DNA from: Chara braunii
Taxonomy: Eukaryota > Streptophyta > Charophyceae > Charales > Characeae
NCBI GenBank assembly: GCA_003427395.1
Contig: BFEA01000328.1
Span: 597,596-621,126, forward strand
Length of the DNA: 23,531 bases
Reading direction: 5' to 3'
A program made the position numbers and the translations under genes. Under the pieces are notes generated by a model that was not told where the DNA came from, searched no databases, and saw nothing but the letters and a program-made list of their open reading frames with translations. Positions 8,112-18,680 of this stretch are shown here, in pieces; within the stretch, counting starts at the first letter, position 1, and the number at the start of each line of letters is the position of its first letter.

Positions 8112-8910
8112 CCCTTGCGTAAGCCCTCTATCACGGCGGTGGTGAGAGAACGATCAAAATTGAGGGCTTATCTGTCGGGCTGCTCCATCTATTGGTGGGG
8201 AGCGACACCTGCTGGAAACCGGGCTCAGCGTCCCATTGAACATCATGTAGCACAGAGTTTATTTGTTTGTATTTGTAGGGCTATGAAAGTTTCTATTCTC
8301 AATCCGGGGCTCCATTTTCTCCTAGAGCTGCTGATATCACCCATCCCATATCAGAGCAACCTTGCTTAATTACGTAGCCCTGTTTTGCAGCCCCCCTTAT
8401 CGTTGTTATCTCGAGGAACCAGGAACGCAGATCTGCTCCAACATGTCCAAAAATGATCTGCTTTGTAACATAATACATTCCGTGAAGGCGCAGGTTGTGA
8501 TTGTTGTCGATCAGAGTGTGAGGGTCGACAACCATGTCAACTAGCCACGCACCGGGCTGACCATGGACAACTACATATGGTATGCGCTCCCCATAACACG
8601 GCTCTGCTCTTAGGTCAACAGCCATGGCCTTGGTTGAGAAAACAGTTGCAGGTGGAAGAACAGATGCACACTTGCTATACATGCCCAGGCGAACCTCCTT
8701 AGCGATTATGAAATTCTGAACATTATACCGCCCACTTAGGATCCTACCCCATTACCGTTGAAGGTACTGCTTGACCTTGGAGAGATTGCAAGACTCGAAC
8801 AGGATGCGAAGCGGTCTCTCTATAGACTTTGCCACAACAGGGCAGTTGTCCCGCCGGACTGTCTCTATCCCCTTTGCATAAAAGAGTGGCTTTGACTGAG
8901 ATGGGCTCTC
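7504..8910 (-). pseudogene. REV3: REV3-like (DNA polymerase zeta catalytic subunit) C-terminal fragment, decayed
   Basis: REV3 is the family-B polymerase of the Pol zeta translesion complex, acting in the nucleus. The first block (8910 down to about 8410) aligns with the region after the palm: ESPSQSKP, AKGIETVRRD, ILSGR, AKEVRLG, ERIPYVVVHG, LVDMVVDP and VGADLRSWF. The second block (about 7990 to 7504) carries the C-terminal metal sites. CysA is CAVC...CAKC (about 7830-7774). CysB is CHHC...C-x4-C (7689-7622), the cluster known to bind Fe-S and recruit POLD2 subunits. Damage: TAA at 8752-8754 where family members have Gln; six or so residues missing between KQII and FGHVGAD; a frameshift immediately before CysA (about 7825-7835); and Arg-to-Cys and Arg-to-Trp changes at CpG-type codons. 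Between the blocks lies about 420 bp of non-homologous DNA, probably an intron. Upstream palm exons are absent. Wording is closest to plant REV3. Confidence 0.9.
7990..8405 (-). other. Probable intron or insertion inside the REV3 relic
   Basis: Homology to REV3 stops soon after the LRSWFLEI segment and resumes at the linker before CysA. The intervening DNA contains ATTT/AAAT microsatellite repeats (8040-8070) and a 25-T run on the plus strand (about 8082-8106), which reads as poly-A on the minus strand. A GTAATTAAG near 8372 could be a donor and TCGCTGCAG near 8011 an acceptor. AAGCCCTC/GAGGGCTT (about 8121-8170) forms another 8-bp inverted repeat. Retention of an intron-like gap argues against a processed (retrotransposed) copy. 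Confidence 0.5.
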
Positions 8911-8914
8911 TATC

Positions 8915-9297
8915 CCCTTTGCCCATTCTAGGGAGCGTAAGTCCGGTTCCTATTCCCCCGGCAAGTCAAAATTGAATACAATATGAGAAAAACACACTCA
9001 CGCTTCCTTCCATCTGGCTGAAGGATCCCTGACCAGCATTGATTGCTCCACCTTTGGGGGCGGATTGGCTGTCAGCTTGCCCTAACAACTTGCTCCTCTC
9101 GGGATCCCTTCTTGGGCCTGTCAAATAGGCCTATTCAAAGCTAGAGAAAGTGGTAGGAACTGCCTCCAGTCACAGATCTAAAGCTCTTTCCTCTCCCAAT
9201 TCATGCCTGATACCCATGTTGATCAGCAAAGGACAGTTGTTGTTTGTGTCAGGACTACTCCATTGGTCGTTAGGTATCTTGGTCCTTTCCTGTCCCC
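8915..9297. other. No gene recognised; possible LINE 3' UTR
   Basis: This stretch lies between the end of the minus-strand LINE frame and the first REV3 block. GCAAAGGGGATAGAGA occurs twice on the minus strand (about 8923-8908 and 8880-8865), a short duplication spanning the REV3 boundary. No poly-A was found on the minus strand to mark the LINE 3' end. Confidence 0.35.
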
Positions 9298-9860
9298 TCA
9301 CGAGTTGTGCCATTCCTTCCATCGTAGATAAAAGTTCTTTGTCTCTACAACTTTTCCTTCAACCACCCAGATCTTGGTGAACTTTAACTGTGTTGCGCGT
9401 TGTTGCTCGTCGTCGTGTAGTAGGGAAAGTCTTGCCTTGTGCCATTTGCATAAAATCTCTGCCTGAATTAAATCCTTAGTTTTCGCCCAGACTTTTTTCC
9501 TCGAGTTTGACGCACCCTCAATGGTCCTGCCACATCCTTCCTTCCAGATGATCCATAGTGTTGCCTTCCTGATAATTCCGAACCAGATCCTCTTTGTCTT
9601 GTTTAACTGGGTAGGGATGTTAGTCCAAAGGAGAAGTTGGAAGGGATGTTCAGGGAGGGGAGACGGGAATAGAGAGTCCCAGAGGGTCGATGCCCTTGCC
9701 CAGTATTTTGTTGCTTCTCTGCAGCGTATTAGACAGTGGAGCATGTCTTCTGGTTCATTACTATCCGTGCATACTGAACATGATACATCTGAGCTGTTGG
9801 GATCATTCTTATGTCTCCGGATGTGCAGCCATCGATTAACCGGTTAGGCCAAACACGTTT
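9298..9860 (-). pseudogene. LINE reverse transcriptase C-terminal end (zf-RVT-like region)
   Basis: Upstream of the Met at 9744 the same frame continues through WLHIRRHK, CSVC and DMLHCLIRC. This is the Cys/His pattern (C-x2-C...H-x3-C-like) typical of the C-terminal domain of plant L1-type ORF2 proteins. Downstream comes WIIWKEGCGRTIEG, the usual W-x2-W-x2-R/C-R segment that ends such proteins, then a Lys-rich tail. Only this end is present: endonuclease and RT motifs are missing on this strand, so the piece is truncated at about 9860-9880, where an in-frame stop occurs and a C-rich tract begins. The plus-strand LINE at 11.2-16.0 kb lacks precisely this C-terminal part. Confidence 0.8.
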
Positions 9861-9879
9861 GGGACAAAGTTGAGTGAGA

Positions 9880-10756
9880 CTAATAAAAAATCCAACTCCA
9901 CTTACCCTACTCTCCTACATCCGAATCGTAAACTTCTATACCTATCCCACTAACCAACCACCCGCCCTCTCCTTTCTACAAAACAATCCCCAGCCCCCCC
10001 CCCTTCACCCCAAGCACTACCCCCCCCCCCCTGATCCCTCATTCCTCATCAAACGCACCCCACCCCCCATCCTATCTCGTCAGCAAAACTCGTTCTCGAC
10101 CCGAAGGCCGCCGAGTTCGACCAGTTTCTATTTTCTCCACCCCGCCCCCCCCCAAAAAAAACACATCTTCTTTCGATTTTTTTGCCCCTCTGTCCAGCGT
10201 GTCACACAACTACCCCCCGTTCCCTTAACTATTTTCCTCCCACAATCTCCCATTTCAGTTGCACCATCTTACCCTCATCATCCAACACTCCACAAGCATG
10301 ATATCCGATTACACAACCCCCCCAACAACCCTTTTGGCTACCACGCCTATGCACTCCCCTCTCTCCCATACCCCACACCATACTCCACATCAGAACGAAA
10401 CGTTGTGAACCCCTCTATCCCCTGGTATCCCCTTCTCCTCTCCTCTCCGCTTGCCTCTCCCATCCAAACAATACAACCCCGATCTTTCATCCCGGGACCC
10501 TATCTCTCACAACCTGCCCCCTACCAAACTTCGTTTTCACTATCCACCATCCCCCCTTCCCCATCGTCTCTTCGCCCCCTCCTCCTCCCCTCCCCCCTGG
10601 TAAGAAATCGTCCTTAGTAATAAACATCCTTCCTCTCCCAATCTCACCACATCTCTAACACCCAAACTATCGATAAGTCTCCTCCCTCCTTCCCCCCCCC
10701 TGTCCTTCCCATCTTTTGTCAATTTCAATCTCGCCAAGTTCGCCCTCCCCCCCTCC

Positions 10757-10798
<42 letters not shown>

Positions 10799-11200
10799 TT
10801 CAGACTTTATCACCATTCTGAAAGTGCAACTTCCCCATGAAATACTTCCCCCCTGCTTATCTTTCTACATCCCATCCCCAAATTCGTACCTACCACACCC
10901 TCCTATCCCAAATCTCCCTCTCCCCCATTCTGCTCGCAAGCAATTCCCCCCCCCACCCAAGCGCAATCCCCCAGATGCGAGTCCCTCAGACGAGAGCCCC
11001 CCGAATCCAATCATTCTAACCCCTCCATAAGCACGCCTCGCTACACCCCATGTCTCCGATCTCTCACAATAGTTAAAGCACGACCCCTCTACGAACCCCG
11101 TACTCACTTCAACAACTTTGAATTTTAGGCCTGGGAGGGTGGGTGACACCTCCTTTAGAGGAAAAAGACTCCGACCCCGATAATAATTGAGTAGCATTTA
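9880..11200 (+). repeat. Extremely C-rich, G-poor tract with a 41-C run
   Basis: The plus strand is dominated by C, then T and A, with many runs of 6-12 C and an uninterrupted run of 41 C at 10758-10798. Open frames of 100-250 codons exist here only because C-rich codons are not stops. The longest begins with GTG, not ATG, and translates as Pro/Ser-rich low complexity. The complement is G-rich and could form quadruplexes. The tract immediately precedes LINE ORF1 and may be its 5' UTR, or an independent satellite. Confidence 0.85.
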
Positions 11201-11217
11201 CACAGAGAAACATGGCG

Positions 11218-13506
11218 TTCCCAACCGCGGGCCGTGAACGGCCCCACTCAAGCAAGTCGGCCAAAATGCAACCTACACCACCTATAACTCACAAACAGGT
11301 ACAGGGAAGACACAAATGAAACTCATTGATAAGAAGCACTTAAGTTCCTGATCGAAAGAACCAAGGTCGAAGGAGTACCCATCACAAAGAAAGTGTTAGT
11401 GGAAGACAAAGAAAAGGAAGTGATTGTGTGGAAATACCCTGAGAGCAAAATTCATGAATTGGATGATCTTCACGAGAGGCATGCGGTAGTTTTCAACTTT
11501 ACCCGAAATGGGGCAGATCTAATGCCGACTGAGAAAAAAAAACGGATTATTGAGACGATAAAAAAGAGGACAAACTCAAAGACGTCGGGGAAGTTTTCTC
11601 CCTGCAGAATCTGGGAAGCAACAACCTCACGGCTCAAAGACAAAACCCCACGTTCACTGTCTCCTACAAGCAAACACTCATGAAATAGAACTTTTAGGTG
11701 CACTTCGACGGCAGCCACCCGAATTTTACCGACCCATAATTTCTCTCACCTCATTGTGGGGTAATGACGGCCCTGCTTGAAGTCAAAACAGATGACCCCC
11801 CGCTCTTTCCATAAATCTAGAAATTTCATATCGGAAGGAAAGTCCTCGAAATCAGTGTCTCAACGAAAACTTTTCCAATCCGTTTCAGATGCAGGGGGCG
11901 CGGGGACTTGGGCACAAATCCAAGTTGCCCAAAGTTTTGAAAGCAATCAAAAGAACAAAAAATTCTCCCCAACATGCTAGTGGAGGTCGGCGATGCCCCG
12001 GGTACATAGTTAATCATCGACCCCAACTATGATGGTTGGGTCTTCGATGACAACCTTGATGACCCAGTTTGGATATGGCATTATGCAGACCGGGAGCCCA
12101 CAGTAAAAAACCCCAACATTTTTCCTCCCGCAGACAGCAGATGGCAGAAGAAGGCAATAGGTAAGATTACGGGGAATCTAACAAAAATTAACACAAATCC
12201 ATTGATCGACTCCCGCATGGTTAGGGAAGGGAAAGCAAGGGAAGATTTATTATGGGATCTGGACTCAATCCGGGAACAGGCAGAGAACCTATACAGCAAG
12301 GAACCAATAGCGTTTAAAGCAATGCTCAGCCGCCTAGAGCAAGAGGTCAAACACAAGCGCATGCTCGAGAGAAAAGACTCACAAGAGAAGGTATACTAGA
12401 TGAGTCTTAAGAGAAGAAAAGTGATGGATTCAAACAAGGAAATGGGGCAAGAGCAGCCCCCTGCAAAAGGACAGAAAAGAAACACAGATTCTGATTCCGT
12501 CGACGCAGGGACTGACTCCAAGGGCAGCAAGGAGGGAAAGGACAATGGGGAGTCTGGAGGAACTACCACGGATAGCGGGCCCTCCCACCGATCGCTCCAA
12601 TGGTTTCAAGACTACATAAAGAAGGCAGAAAAGAAAAGAGAACACTCTTTCGATATCAGAGCGGCCTACTTAAAGCACATAGAGCAGCAAGATCGGAACA
12701 GTCGCAAATATTGAAGAATCAAACAATTTGTACGAGGCTCTAAGAAAGGAAAAGGCGGAGGAATTCTCAGAATATACCGCCTTCAGGTATGCAGAGAAAA
12801 AAAGAGCTAGAGAGCAAGGACTAACTGATAAGGATAAGACAGTCCTCAACACCATGGACTCCTTCCAGGATTTGCGCCCGAAGAAGTGGAGATCAACAAA
12901 AAATCAGAAGGAAAAGAGACGAGACTTAGATGAAAGACAAAACGTAGCCAAAATCCTTCAAGAAAAGGTAACGGAGGAGTTCTCATTGGGACTATAGAAA
13001 ACAATCGACTCCTATGACTGTTTGGAGACTGTGACCAGCTCTGCCAACAAATGGAAGGGCAACGACACAGCCCCGACGCCTTTTCTCCCATAATCGCCAA
13101 GATGCCAGCAAACACCTAACTCAAGAGTGGAACGATGTGGAAACCATGGAGAACGGTCACAACAATCCCATACAGTGTCCTTGCGAGTCCGGAAATCCTA
13201 GTAGAACTGCTGACGACCTTGGTAGCACACCTCTTGAGCTCCGGTATCTTAAATGGAGACAGTGATCTGAAAGCCAAAGCACTCACTATGGATCTGGACA
13301 GGTTCTATAAAAGTGACTATTCGGAGGATGACATGGAAGAATGGCAGGATGATGGAGTCATCTCAAAGTCGGCCTTCTCAATGGACCATGGAACCAGCGG
13401 AAGTATTGGAGAATACCAAATAGATGACGCCACCACCAAGACACAGCAGGATCCGCCAGATGAGTCCACATCCGCTATGGAGGAGCTCAACCAAGACCCC
13501 TCCTGA
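11218..13506 (+). pseudogene. LINE ORF1-like region, broken
   Basis: A series of frames on the plus strand encodes Lys/Glu-rich, coiled-coil-like protein pieces directly ahead of a LINE ORF2, the position of ORF1 (the RNA-binding chaperone). Recognisable open pieces are about 11342-11683, 12010-12399, 12400-12714 (same frame as the previous piece, separated by a single TAG at 12397), 12728-12997 and 13135-13506. Charged helical stretches include RKEKAEEFSEYTAFRYAEKK and KNQKEKRRDLDERQN. I saw no CCHC zinc knuckle. The frames change at about 12715 and again before 13135, and several single stops interrupt otherwise continuous coding. A perfect GGGCCGT/ACGGCCC hairpin sits at 11229-11244. Assignment to ORF1 rests mainly on position and composition. 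Confidence 0.65.
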
Positions 13507-13559
13507 AAACGTTAACACCTTAATACCAGTCTCAACACGACCCGACTGACACAAGGTTG

Positions 13560-16020
13560 GAAATCTTTAGAAAGAGAGCAAACGCTAATGAGGCTCGAGT
13601 GAACTGGAAGACACAAGGGATAGTCATCATAAGTTGAAATGTCAAGGGGTTGGGTAACATAAGGGAAAAAGTAACAAAACTAAATGACATCATCAAAGGA
13701 CCGACGGTTCATACAAACAAACTGGCAGATATAATCTTACTACAAGAGACACACCTTACCACATCAAAAGAACACAACAGAATCCGGAAAGCCTTAACAA
13801 AAAAAATAGTAGGAGGAAACACAAGTGAAGTATGGTCATCGGATAATGTATCAAGCACAAAGGGAACAATCATCCTCATACCTAAATCGTCCCGCTTCCT
13901 CACAGCAGAGTCGATCGTGGGCGTGGAGGCAGATACAACAGAAGGCAGATGGTGCCTTATAGATCTGAAATGGCAGGAAGAGAAATTTAGACTAATCAAC
14001 GTGTACGCACTGAACAACTCTTACGAAAGGACAACATTCATAATGAACATTGGTCAACTGATCACCCCCCTCACACCATGCATCTTAGCATGAGATTGTA
14101 ACGCAACATTGGATTCATCCAGCGACCGCATTTTCAGAGCAACGGGCAACCAGTCGATACAAGAGGAGGTGCCCATTCAGAAGTTGATCCTGGATCACAA
14201 TTTAATCAAACCGTATCGCACTTTGCATCCGGGGGGAAAATCATTCACGTTGGTTAAGAAGAACCATGTTCAACATACGGCCTTCTCCTTCATCGACTAC
14301 TTTCTACTCTCAGATACAGTGATAGGAACAATTGAGAACGTGGAAATCCTTCCGCTACAACCATATACGGGTCTGGATCACAAATCCATTGAGCTTATCA
14401 TCAGTTTCGAACAATACGTGAAGAAAGGGTCCAACTTTCACAAGCTAAATAACTCTCTTCTACTAAGTCAATCCTTTCAAGAGAGAGTCGTAAAATGTTG
14501 GCATAATATAAGAGGCAACTATCTACCTATTCACGATAGATGATAATGGTTCCAAAAAAGTTACTTCACGCTCTCACAAACGATAGCAAGAATCTCAAGG
14601 AAAATGGGAAGCGATAGAAAACGAAGGAAACAAGCATCGGAAACAACACTTAAGATCGAGGAACTAAACATTGCTGACAACCCGTCTTCCCCAATCTATA
14701 TAGACATCTTTCACAACGCAAGAGAAGAGCTAGCCATGTGGCGATGGTGGGAAATAAAGGGCTTGCAGATAAGGGTCTGAATTAACAAATATGAACTAAG
14801 TGAATCAATGTCCAAACATCATGATTTATTTGCAAGAATTAGAGCTAATGCAAGATTGAGCTTCATAGAAGGCCCGAGAACCCTTGTTGGCCCTTCAAAT
14901 ACATTAACGGATAGCGAAGGGATGCTGAACATAGCTAAGGCCTTTTATGAGGAGTTTTACCACACAAAGACCCCTACGCCTACACCTCCAAGCACTAGAG
15001 AAGCACGTACCAGAATGCTTCAATACTTAGATCGAACAATTTAACAGGAATAGTCAAAAGCTCTCGATAAGCCCATATCAATAGAAAAACTGCAATTCGC
15101 AGTCCAACATGAATAGCAACAAGACACTAGGCATTGACGGACTGATGAAAAAATTATGGGTAAAATTTTGGTCATTCCTAGGGAAGGACTTGCTGAACTT
15201 CTACCACAACAGTTGACAGAAAGGAGGACTAGGGAATCTGTTGAGCAGTAGTGTGGTTACCCCACTCTACAGGAAGGGCGAAAAAAAAGATATAAGAAAC
15301 GACAAACCTATTTCTTTATTGACTCTCCCTTATAAAATACTGGCCAAAGCCCTGACCTTTAGGATTCTCAATCCGACTTACAAGTGTTTTCACATAGACC
15401 AAACACGCTTCATTCCGGAAAGATACATCCTAGATAATGTTCTCATCCTCAATAAAGCAGCCAATAAAGTCAGAGAAACAAAGATCAACACGATAATACC
15501 CACTCTTCTTCGACTTTGAGAAAGCCTATGACCAGGTCAATTAGGCCTTTCTCAATGCAAGTATGGAAAAAATGGGAGTAAGGCCGAATTTCAGAAAATT
15601 GGTACAAATCCTGTACAACGATGTTATTGGTTGTGTGCAAGTTAACGGCCTGCTATCAGACTGCTACCCAATTTCACGATTAGTTCGCTAGGGGGATCCA
15701 CTAGGGCCTCTAATTCTCTTCTTCGTCATGGAAGCAATAGCGTCCTTACTGCGCAAGGATTCGTCCATATACAAACTACTGAAGATGAAGGCAGGTTCAA
15801 CCTGCCATATACATTTCCAAACAGTTATAATATTCGTTGATGATCTCACTGTCCTTATACGGGCCTCGGGATCATCCTTCAGTGCCCTAGTAAGAGTTAT
15901 GAAAGCATTTCATCCTACGGAGAGTGGGTGGTAGACAACTTTTGACTTGTCCTGGCAGTCAACGCTTATGCTCTTGGAGACAAACTCCATCATAAAGGGC
16001 TTAGAGAGAAGGCAAGGGGT
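13560..16020 (+). pseudogene. LINE ORF2-like: endonuclease plus reverse transcriptase, broken and 3'-truncated
   Basis: The N-terminal part is an APE-type endonuclease: NVKGLGN, ILLQETHL, GRWCLIDL, INVYALNN, DCNATLD, SFIDYFLLS and DHKSIELI in family order. The RT follows: VVTPLYRKG, ISLLTLPYKILAKAL, QTRFIPERYILDNVL, FFDFEKAYDQV (motif A), GDPLGPL (motif B) and FVDDL at about 15830 (the catalytic D-D motif). This is the L1-like clade. Stops seen in frame: 13635, 14091, 14541, 14544, 14778, 15042, 15051, 15214, 15542, 15689 (in the R-Q-G-D-P block) and 15932. Frameshifts lie at about 15060-15120 and about 15490. Homology ends about 30-60 residues after FVDD, so the RT thumb and C-terminal zinc region are absent. 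The element cannot make a functional protein. Confidence 0.92.
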
Positions 16021-16029
16021 TTGACTTTG

Positions 16030-16860
16030 ACGGTTGCCACGGACTACAACGTCTAACTCTGATAAATTTAAAAAATAAAAGGTAAAAAGGAGGTCTCATT
16101 TTTCTCTCAACGGATAATTCGTTTAACCCTTACGCATGGTTGCAGTAGGTCGAGCAGACATTCGATATATATAAAGAGAGAGAGGGTTAGAAAATACGAG
16201 ACGATTACATCTCATAATCATATTGTGACTTCCTTCATAAAATGTACATGTGATTGCAACCAAGTCAAAATTTAATCCAAAATTCGAGCCACAATCATAC
16301 ATGCAATCACATCAAAGATTTATCTAGAAGTTCACGCACTATACGAGGTCAACTTCAACCACTCTCTGCACTCATACCTCCTGCTTTAGCCATACAAGCC
16401 CCAATCTTTGTCCAACCTTTCATAATAAAATACTCAGTATCTTTGTTAAATGACCATTCAATAAAGTCCGGGTGAAAAACCAACGAACGATTTAAACCAC
16501 ACGAGCTAAATCCTTTAGGTTGAGTAACGAAAGTGATTTAGAGTTGAGACGTAAATCGACGAATCAGCAACCAACTTGTTAGCAGTGATAACAGCAGATG
16601 ATCGTCGTGGGATCGAGCTGAAACTAGTCCAGTCCTTAATCAAATCGATCAAAGAGGACTTGTAATGCAAGACAGACCAATTCTCGTAGCTAGACTATAA
16701 GTGTATGAAGAATGAAGCTTCATATCACGTTCTCACTCAAAATCTCCTCATAATCAAGTATAAACATATCCCTAAGCAGGTGCTCAAATAAAATAAAAAC
16801 CTTTGGTAGCATCTCCCCTTCACAGGGTGGACCGTCATAATTTTTCTTATCAGAATATAA
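16030..16860. other. No gene recognised; AT-rich transition from LINE to repeat arrays
   Basis: Beyond the LINE homology I see a TATA-like word with a GA repeat and otherwise featureless AT-rich sequence. Short frames are not protein-like. Confidence 0.4.
16164..16192 (+). promoter_or_regulatory. TATA-box-like word followed by a GA repeat
   Basis: The sequence GATATATATAAAGAGAGAGAG contains a strong plant-style TATA word. It is the best-looking core-promoter match upstream of the AT-rich hairpin arrays. No transcript start or open frame supports it, and such words are frequent in AT-rich DNA. Confidence 0.25.
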
Positions 16861-16865
16861 TTCAA

Positions 16866-17440
16866 TTTTTTTTAACTAACAAAATTTTGACAACACTTCC
16901 CGTAAGAAAAGTGTCTTTTCATAATTTATATTCATCCGAATATGAAAACTGGACTAACTTTTCACTTTAGAGAGTCAAATTTTGTCTAACTCCCTGAATT
17001 AGTAAAAATTTGGACAACATCTACTTTAAAAAAGTAGAAAAGTAAACTTCTCAGATTTATACTAAGTCAGCTAAGAACACGAAACAAGGCTTGAGTTCCT
17101 ATTAAGACAAAATTTAACTAACTTTTTATATTTGTAGAACTTTCGGCAATACTCACTCTAGAGAAGTGTCAATCCAAAATTTATGTGAAGTTAAATACAA
17201 AACATGAAAGTGATATTGACTTCTCATAGTCAAATTTTGTCTAACTCCCTAAATTAGTAAAAATTCGGGCAACACTTTCCCTATAAAAGAAGACTTTTCA
17301 AATTTTTACTAAGTCGGATATAAAACTTGGACAAAAGTTAGATTTTGAAAAGACAAAATTTGACTTACTCCTTGGTTTTTAAAAAATTTTAGCATCGCTT
17401 CCCGTAGAGAAAGTAACTTTCCAAAATTTATACAGAACCA
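16866..17440. repeat. Diverged tandem repeat, about 5 units of 108-132 bp
   Basis: The word ACAAAATTT(T)GACTAACT, sometimes as GTCAAATTTTGTCTAACTCC, recurs at about 16879, 16974, 17106, 17222 and 17354. A few tens of bases later each unit has a GGACAACACTTCCCGTAGAGAAAGTG-like segment and then TTTATACTAAGTC. In unit 1 ACACTT/AAGTGT (16893-16914) forms a stem. In unit 2 the same place has CTACTTT/AAAGTAG (17021-17037), a different but again perfect stem. No coding potential. Confidence 0.75.
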
Positions 17441-17727
17441 AGTAAAATAAATGATTCCAGAAAATACGAGAAGTGAATTAAGTAAAAACAGTTAGCTCAG
17501 AAAATGTAGGAATTGAACTAACTCCTATAGCTTTAACACATGGCGAGCAACTAAAGCAACTACCTATTAAATTGAAACTCAAACTAAGTAAAACTCTCAT
17601 TTAACCACATGCAAGTTCATATCACAATGACAAATATTTTTACTCAGTCCCAAGATTAAACCTTATCAACAATAGTTCACAGTCGCTCAATAATTTATCA
17701 TTTTTTACCCAACTTACATAACATGTA

Positions 17728-18506
17728 GAGCTAGATCATCCAACTTAAAAACATGGTCTAACTTCATAATTGAATATACATAAATATAGAGCACTACTAC
17801 TTTTATCTTCTTTGGGCATGTGACTAGACCATTCAACTTAGAAACAAAGCATAGTCGCCCTGAATAATTTAAATAGCCAAGTTATATATATTTTTCTGCT
17901 CTTAGTCTTTTAAGGTAGCATCAGACTGAACCATTCAACTTATAAACAAAGTTCAGCTTGCCTTTTCTTACCACCAATTAATATTTTTAATACATACTTT
18001 ATTCATTATGATAAGTTATAGTCAGGCCATTCAACTTAAAAATAAAATCCGACTAGCCTGTTCATAAAGTAGAGTAATAATATGGTATAGATAAAACTAT
18101 TCCTTGATCCTGTTATGTATGTGGCTTCAGACCAAACCATTCAACTTATAAACTAAGCCTGGTCCTTTACCCGATCTCCCTCATAATAAACAAAATGTAG
18201 TTTTAGCCATCCAACTTAGAAACAAAACTCAAACCTTCTTTTTCATAAACAATAAAGAAACATAAGGGGAGACTGAGTCATTCAACTTAGAAACAAAACT
18301 CAGTCCCACTTAGAAAAATCCCAAAGTAAACTAAGGCGACCAAACCATTCAATTTAGAAACAAAGCTTGATCCCTAAAAATGTAAACAAAGGCAGCCCTC
18401 GCAAGTCAAAGCAACCAGACCATCCAACTTAGGAACAAAGTCTGGTACCGCAGGCTGTCAAAATAAATATAGCACTTGACCATTCAACTTATAAACTAAG
18501 TCCAAC
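17728..18506. repeat. Array of about ten hairpins: constant 19-nt loop, variable complementary stems
   Basis: Copies of CATTCAACTTAGAAACAAA (with small changes) occur ten times at intervals of roughly 60-110 bp. Each is flanked by short arms that pair with each other but differ between copies. Best cases: GACTGAGT/ACTCAGTC at 18271-18305 (8 bp perfect), ACCAGAC/GTCTGGT at 18414-18446 (7 bp perfect), CTGAAC/GTTCAG at 17926-17956 (6 bp perfect) and GTGACTA/TAGTCGC at 17820-17858 (7 bp, one G.T). Imperfect ones: 17729-17763, 18019-18055, 18130-18164, 18200-18234 (6 of 7), 18338-18372 (6 of 8) and 18474-18506. The sequence between copies is AT-rich and only loosely similar. No CRISPR, integron or coding signature fits. 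Confidence 0.85.
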
Positions 18507-18680
18507 CTTTGGTTGACCCAGACAATCGCAAGCAAAACCACCTTCCTCCCACCTCAGGCTTCCCCCAATTCAAAACCCTTCTTCAATCTGAATTCAGAGA
18601 AACAACAAAAATGAAATCAGATTGCGCATGCATTCCTTTACTTAAATCTAATTTAAGTCTAGACAGTCAAACATAAATTC

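Noticed and set aside
9874-10617. 247-codon open frame rich in Pro and Ser
   Set aside because: It starts at GTG, lies in C-rich low-complexity DNA where stops are rare, and has no domain.
13635-15934. Alternative genetic code reading stops as Trp or Gln
   Set aside because: All three stop codons occur, frameshifts are also present, and the neighbouring REV3 relic shows ordinary decay.
17728-18506. CRISPR array
   Set aside because: The repeat spacing varies widely, spacers are not of uniform size, the arms around the constant loop vary, no cas-like genes are present and the context is eukaryotic.
17728-18506. Integron attC-like cassette sites
   Set aside because: There are no gene cassettes between sites, no conserved core triplets and no integrase. 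Only the general idea of structure over sequence is shared.
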